A stretch of 47,920 nucleotides of DNA, taken from NCBI RefSeq assembly GCF_000344685.1, contig NW_006920421.1:134909-182828 (forward strand), in the 5' to 3' direction. A program made the translations under genes and the position numbers. This DNA is from Gloeophyllum trabeum ATCC 11539 (lineage: Eukaryota; Basidiomycota; Agaricomycetes; Gloeophyllales; Gloeophyllaceae). Positions within the stretch are counted from its first letter, which is position 1, and each line of letters starts with the position of its first letter. This document shows positions 20,373-31,754 of the stretch, piece by piece. The notes beneath the pieces were generated by a model. The model made no database searches, was not told the DNA's origin, and saw only the letters and a program-made list of their open reading frames with translations.

Positions 20373-21893
20373 TCATGTCAACTCCACGTTATCTACAAAT
20401 CTCTTCAATTTCGGGATATCCGTCTCCCTGAACCCGGTCCCCTCGCAAACGGTAAGGTGTTTTGGTTTACGCGCCTGGTCGCGATGCTGAAACGATCTTA
20501 TTAGATCATTTAGGAATGCCTTCCTACTCTTCTTCTTATGCGGCCGGAACCGGACGGACTCCAGGATGAGGTCCTCGAGCTGTGGAAAGACTGTGCGATA
20601 TTCTTTCTCGTTACCCTTGCGGTAAGCCAATCCGGAAGGGATAGCTTCGCTGGCCCGACCCTGCACCCGAAGGTATCTGACCCTACCCATGGTCTCGAAG
20701 AGCTCGTAGCGAGAGATTTTGGCGCTTGGCAAATATCCGTCCCCGTCGCTCAGCTCTAGATTCTCGACAGTGTGCAAGTAAGGTCCGAGTTGCTCCTTTA
20801 CTAGATCTAGCAATATCTTCTGCTTCCTGATATTCTTGAACATCAGGTGAACCCCAGTGTGTGGTGACTCTTCCTCCCCCAACGAGACAAAGAGCCGTCT
20901 GGATTCGGGTGCATCAATCCATGCGCTCTGAAGATCTTGGTTTGCAGCGATTTGCTGGATTGACGACATAGCATAACCCATGATGGCAGGAACGTCATCG
21001 TCGGGTGCCAGGATGCTGAGAGAGAGCTGCCGCAAGCTCGGCGCAGTGATGCAGGCAAGGAACTTCGCGTCCTCCGCCTCCTTCACCCGTACCGCTAGGG
21101 ACTCTAGGTGAGTAAGCGTTACCGGATAAGGGTCCTGTACGTTGCCGCGCTTCATATCCGTTGCCACATTTAGCCGCCGCAAGTTGGGCATTTGTCCCAA
21201 TCCACGTAAGAATGATCGAGTAGCAGTTTTCCCGGGTACGTCCTTCACTGAGCAGTCCTCGACTGCGCTGGTTAGAAGTGATTCGATTGACCGCCAGGTG
21301 AAGCCCTTCAGATGAAGCTTCCAGAGATGCGAGGACCGGAAAGGAACAAGGAGGAATTCCTCATTCTGGTGGGCCCCTAAGTTGTGGTGTCCGGTACGAG
21401 TTCTTTTCAGAGTCAGCTCTTCTAGCATTGGCATCGGACGGGTCCATTGGCGCAGCAGCTCTCTCGAAGTCGTAAGGTCGAGAGATAGTATGCGTGCTGC
21501 AGCATTGATCAGCTGCCCCAACCTCAACATGTCGTGCCCGCTGAATTCCGAGAACCTGATAAAGGTCCCGTCTACGAAGAGCGGAAGCTCCCCGCTCTTC
21601 TGTATAGCGGTGGCCATCATATGCGGGCTCGATATGGTCACGTACTTGCAGAAGATCTTGTCTTCAATGATTCTATAGAACCTTCCGCAGGTGAGCATGA
21701 TCGCGGTGCGCTGTTGCAGGAAAGGCACGTCGCGCTGCCCGAATTCTTGCGATGTGGAGTTGGCGAAACAGTGGGAGAGGATCTCCCTCAATATTTCATC
21801 AGGGAGTATGTCGAGCATTGTGGACGGGTCGATATCTGCCTGCGCTACGTCGAAATCCGAGTACCCTGCTGATTGTAGTCTGGTCGATTCCAT
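20373..21893 (-). CDS. F-box/LRR-like protein G
   Basis: A single-exon gene of 506 residues. The N-terminus holds the F-box-like segment (LDILPDEILREILSHCF, then AIMLTCGRFYRII). The central family signature reads ARILSLDLTTSRELLRQW, followed by LRR-type repeats (MPNLRRLNVATDM, LTHLESLAVRV, APSLRQLSLSI) and the C-terminal module (TVFPQLEDLILESVRF, then FLNDLIRSFQHRD). It is clearly related to genes A and B but more divergent, and lies inside the core rather than in the arms. The predicted role is SCF substrate receptor. An AT-rich TATATATATA run at about 22065-22080 lies some 180 bases upstream of the start and might be its TATA element. The neighbouring gene H is divergently transcribed. Confidence 0.85.
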   Translation of the reverse strand: MESTRLQSAGYSDFDVAQADIDPSTMLDILPDEILREILSHCFANSTSQEFGQRDVPFLQQRTAIMLTCGRFYRIIEDKIFCKYVTISSPHMMATAIQKSGELPLFVDGTFIRFSEFSGHDMLRLGQLINAAARILSLDLTTSRELLRQWTRPMPMLEELTLKRTRTGHHNLGAHQNEEFLLVPFRSSHLWKLHLKGFTWRSIESLLTSAVEDCSVKDVPGKTATRSFLRGLGQMPNLRRLNVATDMKRGNVQDPYPVTLTHLESLAVRVKEAEDAKFLACITAPSLRQLSLSILAPDDDVPAIMGYAMSSIQQIAANQDLQSAWIDAPESRRLFVSLGEEESPHTGVHLMFKNIRKQKILLDLVKEQLGPYLHTVENLELSDGDGYLPSAKISRYELFETMGRVRYLRVQGRASEAIPSGLAYRKGNEKEYRTVFPQLEDLILESVRFRPHKKKSRKAFLNDLIRSFQHRDQARKPKHLTVCEGTGFRETDIPKLKRFVDNVELT

Positions 21894-22587
21894 TCTTCAG
21901 TGGCACTCGGTCAATCATGTGGCGCAAGCAGGTATTACTGGGTGCTCACCGTTACGAGGTGATAGAGGCGGGCAGGATAGTTTGACGCGCTACCCAGACA
22001 ATTGGGTATAACAGTTCGGCAGTCGCTTGAATAAGAGAAGTAAATTCGAAGATTGATCCTATTCCGAGTTATATATATAGGGAGTTCGTGAAAGCACGCT
22101 TTGTCCTATTTGCCCTTGTTTATTAGCTCTGATTCGCACGCCACATGCCAAGTGTACGCCCCCGACGGTACCATAACTCTCAAACCTACAGGGAGACTTT
22201 AGACAGAGTCAACGGGACTGCAGTGTACTACATGTTGCTTATGGCATATCTTTCTACAGTTCGTAGCACCGTAAGTATGCCTGGGCCATAGAGCTGTGGC
22301 GCCCAACTGTCTAACGCCAAATAGCACCAAACACCATCTGTTGAGTCTCACAACCACTGAGCGCCACATCCTGCTGGCTGCGCCACATTTCCATCCCACC
22401 TCGACAACGCTAGCAGCCTGGCGTAGAATCCCTTCTAAATCAACCAAGTAGTAGCCGAGAGAGCGAAGGTAAGTAATTGATTTGGCCAATATCGCTCTTG
22501 AATCGCTGACTGAATATTTGCCAGCTCGACTCTCGACTGAGCGGTATAACGTAAACGCACACTACTTTGAAGAGACGATTGCTCACC
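21894..22587. promoter_or_regulatory. Divergent promoter region between F-box gene G and gene H
   Basis: About 690 bases. A TATATATATA run at about 22065-22080 is the only clear core-promoter-like sequence and fits gene G. Near gene H, a consensus donor GTAAGT at about 22468 and an acceptor-like TTGCCAG near 22523 could bound a 5'-UTR intron. No F-box exon was found upstream of H in this stretch. Confidence 0.45.
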
Positions 22588-24054
22588 ATGGACGAGCCTG
22601 AGCGCTTTATACTTCTCACAACTGACAAACTTACTCACCGAGTGCCTCTCGCCGACGAATCCGACAACACCGAAAACTGGCACAAATTCTTTCACATCAT
22701 GGATCACACCTCCGACCTCACCTTCTTAAGCCTCCACCTCCCGGATAGCATGTGGCCAGACGTTTGCCGACAGCACGCCCAGTGGACGTTCCCGCGGCTG
22801 GAGCACCTCGAGGTGCACGGCGAAAATATGGTGGAAGCCTCTGTCCGCGACGATGACGACGGATACGATAACTCCACGCCATTCATCGCCCCCGGACTGA
22901 AGCACTTGCGCTCTGAGAATTTCAATATTTCTATTATAGACAACCTCCTGACGCCCAGGCTGGAGATCCTGGAAATTTCCTCCAATGCCGATTTCTACGT
23001 TGACACCGTCTTGTCGACGCTGAAGCGGATGCCGAATTTGAAAGAACTTCACCTGTGGCTCGACATACAGTTCAGGCCGGACGACAAAGACCCCACGGAG
23101 GTAGTACACTTTCACCAGCTGCAAACCCTCGACCTACACATCAACAACAGCGCAGAGGGGAAAGTATTCTCTCTGCTGTCCTACCCGCGGACCGCCTATA
23201 CCACGGCGTACTTGCATCTCTGGGACCACGCTAACCTCGCAAAGACCATGCGCAGCGTCAGCACAAAAATTAACCAGATCGTTGATGGCGGAGACTTTCG
23301 CCATTGCACCGTCCACCACGAAGGCTCGCGAAAGACGCATGCCACTTTCTCTTCGCTCACTCAGCTCCATAATAGGCGGAGCGGCCAGGGCCCGGCAGAA
23401 CCGAAGCTTGAGGTGCTTCTGGACGACTATCCCCCTGATACCGAAGCGCTGGTGCTCGCGAACATGATGGACAGCTTCTCCCTAGCCTTTGGCCTTGTCG
23501 AGCATCTCGAGCTCCGAGACCTGAAACCCTGCGACAAAGACGGCGGTAACGACTGGGCAGACGAGAGCACGAGCTTCCCCGAGGGTTTGTTCGTCACCGC
23601 AGGCGGCAACCCCGCCGATCCGTACCAGATACTCAAGCTGGGCCACGCGTTCCCCAGCCTGAAGGCGCTCCACCTCGATGGCATTCGTTTCCGCCGGAGA
23701 TGGCCCGACGACTACGCAAACCACGCGAGCTTCTTGCACATCCTGCAGAAGGCCACAGTGCGCGCGCTGCACGAGCCCGACCCGCACTTGACGCACCTCA
23801 CCATCACAAACGCAGTCAACCTTGTCGAGGTTGACGCAGCGAATAGTCTGAATAGGATGGCAGCAGGAATGATATGGGACGAGCAGGAGCGGTTCGAAAA
23901 TTGCACGAGAGAGTATGTGGAAGAGGTGGTAGAGCAGCAGGGACGGATGAGCGAGGAAGAAGTGGACTGGATGAGATTGTGGCTGGAAAGCAGGCATTCC
24001 GAATCTCACTCTCAATTCGAATTCGATTCCGAATCCGAGTCCGAATCTGAATAG
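22588..24054 (+). CDS. LRR protein H, F-box-less relative of the local F-box family
   Basis: A single-exon gene of 488 residues. The frame opens at a TTG at 22567, but the ATG at 22588 has a strong context (CACCATGGAC). No F-box is visible; the protein begins directly with leucine-rich segments (LTFLSLHLPD, FPRLEHLEVHGEN, MPNLKELHLWLD). Its C-terminus shares the family module: AFPSLKALHLDGIRF, then HLTHLTITNAV, matching FPHLKTLELDSVRF and LITVTNAV of gene B. It ends in an acidic Ser/Glu/Asp run (SESESESE), a likely casein-kinase-2 target. Without an F-box it could act as a decoy or scaffold, or an N-terminal exon may have been missed. Function is not established. Confidence 0.8.
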   Translation: MDEPERFILLTTDKLTHRVPLADESDNTENWHKFFHIMDHTSDLTFLSLHLPDSMWPDVCRQHAQWTFPRLEHLEVHGENMVEASVRDDDDGYDNSTPFIAPGLKHLRSENFNISIIDNLLTPRLEILEISSNADFYVDTVLSTLKRMPNLKELHLWLDIQFRPDDKDPTEVVHFHQLQTLDLHINNSAEGKVFSLLSYPRTAYTTAYLHLWDHANLAKTMRSVSTKINQIVDGGDFRHCTVHHEGSRKTHATFSSLTQLHNRRSGQGPAEPKLEVLLDDYPPDTEALVLANMMDSFSLAFGLVEHLELRDLKPCDKDGGNDWADESTSFPEGLFVTAGGNPADPYQILKLGHAFPSLKALHLDGIRFRRRWPDDYANHASFLHILQKATVRALHEPDPHLTHLTITNAVNLVEVDAANSLNRMAAGMIWDEQERFENCTREYVEEVVEQQGRMSEEEVDWMRLWLESRHSESHSQFEFDSESESESE

Positions 24055-24292
24055 ATATGAAGAAGCGTTTTAGTTGATTGGTATATGAGTGGTGTTTTTT
24101 ATTCTATTTACCTGTGGGATTGGCTTATGTGAGACTTGTGTTATCTGTCCTCGGCAAGTCAGAGTGCAATTGGATTCAGTACCACATTCGAAGATTCTGT
24201 AGAACCCTCAGCACGGTCAATACGGGTAACTTTCCTTTGAGTAGATTCCATAAAATGGCCGCTTTATTCTTGTCCATTACATGCCTGAAGGC

Positions 24293-25289
24293 TCACTTGG
24301 AATCTAATTCCTCCTTCTTCGGTCTCGCCCCGAACACGCTCGACCCTACTCTCACCACCCCACTTCCCGCGCGAATCGCCGCCTCGAAATCCGCCGACAT
24401 ACCCATACTCAGCACCAGCCGTCCCTGCTCGTCCCCCCACTTCCCCTTTCCCCCCACTACCTCCCCCTTGACTAAACACACCTCCAGCGCATCCCGCGTC
24501 CGGACGAGCACGTCAAAGTCGCGGTTCTCCCCCGCCTCCTTCGCGTGCAGCGACTCAGTCAGGGAGCCGATGGTCATCAGCCCCAGGAGATGCAGCCGCG
24601 GGCACTCGTGGACGATGTGCTTCGCGAGGTCGAGTAGCTCGGAGGACTCGGACGTGGGCGGGAGGGACGGGGCCAGCCCGGATTTGTTGTCCTCGCCGGA
24701 GGTATTGACTTGGATGAAGACGTTCAGCGGGGTTGTGCGCGTTTCGGGGAGGTATTTATTTAGAGCCGTAGCGGTCTTTTGGGAGGTCAGGGTGTGGATG
24801 GCGTAGATATTTGGGATATCTGGTATAAGGTTGGCTTGATAATTCGAGGGGGAGGGAATGCGGGAGTACGTACTGGCAAGGGTCTTGGCTTTATTACTCT
24901 GTAAAGTCCCGATAAAATGCCAGCGTATATCTTGTGGCAGCTACGCAGCGTCCGCAATCACGATGGCAGAACGAGAAGCTCAAAAGTTAAATTCAGGTTC
25001 TTCTTGGAGTATGACCACGCGAAGACACCAAACATACCTGTCCTGCTTTATCGACTAACTCCTGTACATAATTCTCCCCAAAATCGCGCTGATCAACCTC
25101 GTAGCATCCCGAGATATCTGATGCCGGTTTGTACTTAGATACCGCCACGAGCACCGGCTCTTTCGTTGAACAAGCGAAGGGAGAGTTTGCGTACGCGGAC
25201 TTGACTCGGTCACGGATCTCGGACAAATTGGCACGCAGCTCGACGGCACGCTCAGGGGTGGGGGCTGGAGTGGAGGTTGAAGAAGACAT
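24293..25289 (-). CDS. PLP-binding homeostasis protein (YggS/PROSC family)
   Basis: Three exons join in frame from the ATG at 25289 to about 270 residues. Family landmarks in order: VLVAVSKYKPAS (the lysine that binds pyridoxal phosphate), DFGENYVQELVDKA, WHFIGTLQSNKAK, FIQVNTSGEDNKSG, HLLGLMTIGSL, LSMGMSADFEAAI and VRVGSSVFGAR. These proteins keep free PLP low and supply it to apoenzymes; they are ubiquitous housekeeping proteins. The frame is open upstream to about 25457 and could encode a mitochondrial leader, but MSSSTSTPAPTPE at 25289 is a sensible cytosolic start. The linker after SGEDNKSG carries a fungal-type insertion (LAPSLPPTSES). The upstream neighbour on the other strand is the transporter gene. 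Confidence 0.92.
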
Positions 25290-26004
25290 TCTGGAGGGCG
25301 AGACGCGAATGAAGGATATATATTTGTGGCAAATTCGCGAGTACTGTAGGTTTCGGATGGGCACAAGCATCAATTGCAGGAGGAAAGCCGGAAACCCTAA
25401 CCTCGCAATCCCCGGGTTGTGGCGATGGACAAAGCCGGTTTGCACGTATTTTGTCACCTGTGGCGATTTCCCAACTCGCTACAGAAGTATGTTCGACTGT
25501 TGTTCTGGCTCACTAGCATCTTTAGTGTCGGCTTTCGATGTTTCTAAAACTGCGACATATTGGATCTACGACGGCGGCTTGACTTTGTCTCCCTTCTGCC
25601 AGTGTAGGACCTCCGTTCCGGAGAGCCGCCATTTGAAGTACAGATAGAACTCAGGAGCAACCACCGCTCATCCAGCCTAAAGGATTATCCCTTCTTTCGC
25701 AATTTCCCCGCATCACAAAAGAGGGGAAAGGCAGAGACGACAGGCGGGTGGTCAACGCGTCCCGGACGACTCCAAAGAGGGCTTCGGAAGGCATGCCGAT
25801 GGCCTCCACGTTTGCCGGCAGCTGCTCAGATGACTTCCACCTGATACAACCACGACCATCGTTTTGCGATATGTCACAAACGATAAAGGCTGTCGACACT
25901 ACTCATCGTAGTGTCGGGCTTACTCTTCCTGAACCCCCCCAGCACCCACAGACAAGCTTGACTTACTTTGGAACGTAGACCTACACTAGAGATACCACAG
26001 AGCC
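25290..26004. promoter_or_regulatory. Divergent intergenic region, PLP protein / sugar transporter
   Basis: About 715 bases between divergent genes. The sequence TAGTGTCGACA... and its surroundings at 25890-25925 contain a short imperfect inverted repeat (GTCGACACTACTCATCGTAG, with TGTCGGGC after it), which might be regulatory. No gene was seen; the frames at 25501-25650 and 25651-25899 have no recognisable content. Confidence 0.4.
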
Positions 26005-27653
26005 ATGGAACCAAATCCAACCATCAAATCCTACGTTGGCCTCACCGGCACACCCCTCCTCTACGCAATCACCTGTGCTTGCTCTCTTGGTTTCCTGCTC
26101 TTCGGGTACGACAACGGCGTCTTCTCCGGCCTGACCACGGATCCGCTCTTCCTCTCCGAGTTCTCCTACCCCAACTCAACCCTCCTCGGCTTCATCGTCG
26201 CCGTCTACGAGCTCGGGTGCCTCCTGGGTGCGCTCGGCTGCGCGTGCTGGGGCGAGCACTTCGGGCGCAAGACCATCTGCGCGTGGGGGTCAGCCGTGCT
26301 CATCGCCGGCACGATCATCCAGACCGCGAGCTTCGGCCGCACGGAGCTCATCGTCGGGCGCATCGTGACTGGTGTCGGCATGGGTCTCATCACGAGCGTC
26401 GTGCCGATCTGGCAGAGCGAGACGACGCCGGCGAAGCTGCGCGGGCGGATGATCGCCGTTCAGCTGTCCATGCTCATTGTGGGGATCGTGGTTGCGTACT
26501 GGATTGACTACGGGATGTCGCTCAAGGAGAGTTCGATCCAGTGGCGCTTCCCGATCGCGTTCCAGGTCGTCTTCGCGTTCGCGCTTATCGCGTTCTGCAT
26601 AGTACTCCCAGGTAAGCGCCTGTTTCTTTCATCTGTGTATCCCCAGGCTGAGATACCGTCACATGCAGAGTCACCCCGCTGGCTCGCCTCGCACGGACGG
26701 TCCAACGAGGCGCTCTCTGTCCTTTGCTCCCTCCGCAATGCACCGCCCTGCTCCCCGCTCGTCTCGACCGAGTTCAACGAGATCCAGTCCGCCATCGCGC
26801 TCGAGTCATCCGAGTCCGGCACGTGGAAGGACGTCTTCACCGACGGCGGCATCATGGGCTGGCAGCGCACGGCCATTGCGTGCGGCGTGCAGACGATGCA
26901 GGAGTTCACCGGCACGAACATCATCACGTACTACGCGCCGTACGTCATGCAGAACTCCGTCGGGCTCGACCGTCACCAGAGCCTGCTCCTCAGTGGCGGG
27001 CTGCAGTTATTCTTCCTAGTCATGTCATTCATACCGTGGGTGATCCTCGATAAGGTTGGACGGAGGAGGCTGTTCGTGTTTGGCAGCTGGGGGATGGGCA
27101 GCTGCATGCTCATTTCGGGGATCCTAATTAAGGTCGGCGGCAGGAGTAATGGGATTGGGGCCGTAGTTATGCTTTACTTGTTTCAAGGGTTCTTCACTAT
27201 TGGGTGGATGTCAAACATGTGGTGCTATCCCTCGGAGTACGCCTTTTCACCTCGCCCTTCCTCAGTGCATTTCGTTAACCCACGAACAGGATACTCCCGC
27301 TGCGCAACCGGCAGCGCGGCGGTGCCCTCTCCGTCGTCTTCCAATGGCTGACGACATTCCTCGTCGTTGAGATTACGCCCCCCGCGCTCTCCAACATCGG
27401 CTGGCGTACATATATTATCTTCGCGGTGTTCAACTGGGTGAGCATCGCCATCGCTTGGTGGTGGTTCCCCGAGACCGCTGGGCGGACGCTGGAGAGTATC
27501 GACTTTATGTTTGCGGGCGCGAAGAGCCTCAGGGAAGTGGTGAAGCAGTCTGTGGTGAGGGCGGATAGCGGGCTGGAGGCGGGGGCCCCTCGGGCGTATG
27601 AGAAAGGCGAGGTGGAAGTGACAGAGAAGGCTGCTATTGAACAGCTGGAGTGA
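26005..27653 (+). CDS. MFS sugar-type transporter
   Basis: Three exons joined by GT-AG introns near 26612-26670 and 27238-27290 give about 510 residues with about twelve hydrophobic segments. Sugar-transporter landmarks: FGYDNGVFSGL near the N-terminus, a G-x-x-x-D/E-RxGR-like loop after helix 2 (WGEHFGRKT), the central ESPRWLASHGR, QEFTGTNIITYYAP in helix 7, LDKVGRRRLF, and the C-terminal PETAGRTLESID. It is a presumed plasma-membrane proton symporter for a hexose, pentose, quinate or lactose-like substrate; the motifs do not decide which. The start at 26005 is in a good context (GCCATGGAA). No neighbour clearly shares its pathway. Confidence 0.93.
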
Positions 27654-28261
27654 AGTGGGCTTGCGGTGTTGCTCTGTATATGTATCACATGGCGGTACTG
27701 GTGTATGTTATCGAATGTAGTGTATCTCTCATAATGGTACTGCTAGTATCTGCGACTGCTAAGCACATGTTGTATGTGCACCTCATAGCAGTTCATAGCG
27801 GTTCTTAATGGCTCGCACGAGAATAGCCCGGAGTATCTGTGGTTCTCCGAGTCGGACCAAGAACGTCGAAGTGAACACCACACTCCACTGAAAAGTAGGT
27901 TTGGTCGAAGAACGCTATAGCGACTCATGAACGAAGTGCTATACCAACGAGGTCGAAGCTAGTGTGTGGCAGCCAATCCAGTAACTGACCACATAACCTG
28001 TCTGCTATTAGAGATAACTATATACTGCAGAGGATGCTACTGTACAACAATGTGACAATGTTACGAGCTACGGACGTAGACGGTAGTTATATCGTATGAT
28101 GGATGGATGATGCAAAAAGCAGGAGAAAATGCAATGAGGACTTGGGACATAATAGCACAGAGATAGACTAAAGAGACCCGCAAGACAAGAGAACTGATGG
28201 AAAGAGACCCAACACGAAAAAATCCACAATGCACACGAGCACGCACCACAACGAGGAACGA
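27654..28261. other. Convergent intergenic region
   Basis: About 600 bases between the 3' ends of the transporter gene (+) and the DUF3295 gene (-). No gene or clear repeat was seen; both terminator regions should lie here. Confidence 0.55.
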
Positions 28262-31200
28262 TCACCACCCAGAATAGTGGTAGTCATCGGCCCAACTGCG
28301 ATTCCTCGCCATGGCCTGCTTCCTCTTCTCCTCCCGCTCCTCCTCTTTCGTCTTCGGCCGCGAATCTCCACCCTGCTGCTCCTGCTGTCCGCTCCCACCC
28401 GCCTGCTGCCCGGTCGTACTCGTTAATGGCCTCAAGCCCCCGCCGAGCACACCACTCCGTCGACCGATCATGTTCACTTTGCTCACCTGCCGCTCCCACA
28501 ACAAATTCCTTCGTAGACTCTCAGATAGCTCGGTAGCGAGCATCTGGCGACGAGTCGTACGAGGTGTCATCGGCGGTGCGGGGGCGGGGAGGTTGTACGG
28601 GTGGTTAAGAGGAATCGGCGCGGTAGCGACAGTCGAAAGCATCGGCCTATCAGGGCGGGACGGCTGGGGCTCGGTATGGTTGCGGTTAGTTAGAGGAGGA
28701 GGCTTTTCGGGGAGTTGACGGTTCGCGACGTTAGGAGGGACAGGCGGACGTTGCTGCTGCTGTTGCTGAAACTGCTGTTGTTGTCGTTGTTGCTGTTCCT
28801 GCTGCCCGGACGATGTTCGTCGATGCGGTCCTGCCAGCGCAGCGAGCTTCTGCTGCGCGAGGCTCTTAGACACTTGAATAGTGTTCTCGCCCTCCTCGTC
28901 CTCACTATCCGTCTCGTACTCGACATCCCCCGCTTTCGGCATCCCCTTCGGCTTGTAACCCGCCTTTGGATCCTGTTGACGAGCGTTGCTTGGTCCTGCG
29001 GTAGGCACAGTGACATTAGCCTGAACCTGCACCGGAACGGCTTCCGCAATGCTCGCAGTACTCTTGCTCGTCTGCAACTTCGGCGCGCCGACATGGTTGC
29101 CCATTGCCGTCATCCCGAAGCCGGACAACCCAAAGCCCCTAGCCTTCCCCGCAATGTCCTCGGAGCTGCGGCGGTACGGGTGCTCGGGCGGGAATATGGC
29201 AGGGTCAGGGTTCAGCAGCTGGCTCAGCAGCCCCGACTGCGTCCGCTGAAGGTTCGAATAGCTCCTCTTCGGCAGCTTCGCGAACATATCGCGCTGCCGC
29301 TGCGCCTCCATTGCTGCCTCCTGGATGCGGATCCGCTCGCTCGTGGCAGCAGAGATCGCAGCCGTGCGCCGGTTCTGGTCGGCGGCGAAGCGCTGGTGCT
29401 GGTGCGCGTGATGGTGGGCGTTTTGGTGGTGGACCGGCGCGCGCGTCGGTGGCTGGTCGGACACTTCCTCGGACTCCCAGCTATCGTCCTCGTCGCCCTC
29501 GGTGTCCGTGGTCTCGTAATCGGATGACTCGCTGATGAGGATACCGCGCCGGTGCGACGCGGGCTCGGGCTGCTGAGTTGACGTCGACGGTCCTTGGGCC
29601 GGATTCGAGGGAGGTCGTTGCGACGCAGTTTGGGGTGGCGGTTGAGCACGAGCCGACTGGGCCGGATGTGACTGAGATGACAGATGAGGTTGAGGGGCAG
29701 CCGCGGCACGAGACGTAGGGGCGGCGGTAGCATTCGACGTAGCGTTCGTAGCGGATATACGAGTCGAAGGTTCCTGCGCAGACGCCTCGAGGATCCGGGG
29801 ACTCAGCGAACGCAGCGAAGAGCCTTCTTGTCGTCCGGCCACCGAGTCCGTCCCGTTCGAAGAGGAAGACCCGACCCTGAAAGTGGGCCGGCTCTTCGTC
29901 GGAGTATCCTTGACTGGCTCTTCAGCTTTGATTATACCCTTCACGGGTCCCTCGGCCTTCGCCTTGCCCTTGGAAGCTTCGTCCGCCGTTTTGCTGCACT
30001 TCGCATCGTCGACAGGTCGCATCTCCACCTTGCTCTTCCCCTTGTCCTTTGCCGCATCCTCAGACCGCGGCGACTTCGCCCGCTCCTCCTTCGCAGAAGC
30101 TTTCCCTTTCTCCTCGATCTTCCCCGGTGCCTTCCCCTTCTCCTCTCCCTTCACCCCCGTTTTCCCCTTCCCCTCCTCCACCTTCGCCATGGTCAACCCC
30201 CGCACCTCCACCTTCTTCCCCCCCGCTCCCGCGCTCCGCGTCCTCTCCACAACAAGGGGCTTCCCACCCCCGCTCTTCGTCCGCACCATGCCCACCACAT
30301 TTGCGGCGCTCGCGCTCCGCTTAATCGCGCCCGCAGTATGCATCCGGTGCACGACCGGCCGCTTCGCGGGCTCCTTCCCCTTCCTCGCCTTCCCCGTTGT
30401 ACTCCCACCGCCAACCCGTCTCGAGGACGCCGCGGTGCTGTACTTGCTCCGGGTAGACACGGCCGAGGCGGCAGAGCTGTGCGAGGCAACGCTGCCTGGC
30501 TCGACAAGCGTCGCCGGCTCGCCGTCCACCTCTTCCTCAAGCTCTGCGTCGTCTTCATCAATAGGTGGAGCCTCCGTAGTCGGCGACGGGCGCTCGGGGC
30601 TCTCCTTCTCCGGCGACTCAGCCTGGTGGAGGAAGAACCTCCGTCGATCCGACGCCTTGAGCGTCTCGTCGTTCGCCTTCTTCACCGCGGCAGGAGCTGA
30701 GGGCTCCGGCTGGGCTACGGACGCCGAGGGGAACGCCGACGCGCCGCGCAACGCAGCGGGATTCACCGGCTTCGCGAGCGGGTGCGCCGGGGGCAGCAGC
30801 GTGGTGCTATTCGGAATCGCGAGGGGCGCCGCGTTCGGAGGCATCTGTGGGGTCGCTGGCGGCGTCGGGTGGGGCGTCGGGTTGACTATAACGACCCGCG
30901 GAAATAGGCCTGATGGCTGGGGCGTGGAGGCTGCAGTCGTGCTCGCAGACGGGGGCGAGACCTCGGACCGCGCAGGGGCCTGGATTAGCGGCACAGTACT
31001 AACGTTTAGGTTTGCAGCCCGCGGAGGTGTGGCAGTCGCACTGGACCTGGGTGTGCCGGAGGAGGAGGTAGCGGTCTTCGTAATCGGCGGCGGCTCTTCG
31101 CCGGAGGGTGTGCGTTGCGGGCAGTGGCCGTGAGGCACGACCAGTTTCTCCGGAAGCAAGTCGCAGATGATTTTGCCGACCGAGGAGCTGCGCCGCGCGC

Positions 31201-31754
31201 GCGCTGGAGGAATATCGGATACGCTCAGATGTGACGACGAGACCACGGACGACGGGTGGGGCGAGGGCGAGCGGTGGCGGCCAGTAGGAGAAGAGGGCGT
31301 CGGGGGCGCTATCGGGGTTAGTAGAGGCGACGAGCGCAGGCCTGCAAATGCGCGGGAGGTGGGAGTTAGTTTAGCCTAGTGCGATCGAGGAACTGAATAG
31401 TGCAGAATGCTTACCTGCGCGTGACGCATCCTTTTCGTCCTCGGTAAACGCGGTCAGGTGAGACGAGCTCCGGGAGACGAGCAGCGAGTCGGACGACGGC
31501 GTGGATGGGACGCTCGAGTGGGACGCCGCGAGCTCCGCGTACCACAGCCGCCACGAAATATTCTCGAGCCGCCGCCCGTCCTGCAGCGACTCCTTGCACT
31601 TTGTGAATACTGCCGCACAATGAAAATCAGTCGCCATCGCAGACGGACTGTGTACTTACGTGCCCAAAGCCCCGAGAGCGCCTCCTTCCCCTCGAGGTCC
31701 TTCAGGACGTCTGGCGCGAGCGCCAAAACCGGCGTCGGGAAGGACGCAAGCATT
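28262..31754 (-). CDS. AreA-GATA-like / DUF3295 regulatory protein
   Basis: Three exons join from the ATG at 31754 (MLASFPTPVLALAPDVLKDL) to about 1110 residues. Exon 2 carries LFTKCKESLQDGRRLENISWRLW, the signature of the 'nitrogen regulatory protein AreA GATA-like' domain (PF08550). It is not the GATA zinc finger. The long last exon encodes a disordered Ser/Pro/Ala and Lys/Glu-rich middle, a glutamine-rich tract (around 28760-28800) and a conserved C-terminal block (RRQMLATELSESLRRNLLWE ... ARNRSWADDYHYSGW) typical of DUF3295. This pair of domains is known in fungal proteins of poorly defined role, with a proposed link to nitrogen or TOR signalling. No DNA-binding domain is visible, so direct gene regulation should not be assumed. 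Domain names are from motif memory. Confidence 0.82.

Noticed and set aside
24078..24806. A 242-codon plus-strand frame
   Set aside because: It lies over the last exon of the PLP-binding protein, whose minus-strand frame carries the family motifs.
29684..31133. Long plus-strand frames (338 and 416 codons) opposite the DUF3295 gene
   Set aside because: They are mirror frames of a GC-rich, low-complexity coding exon; their translation is Pro/Arg/Leu-rich and shows no domain, whereas the minus strand has two conserved domains.
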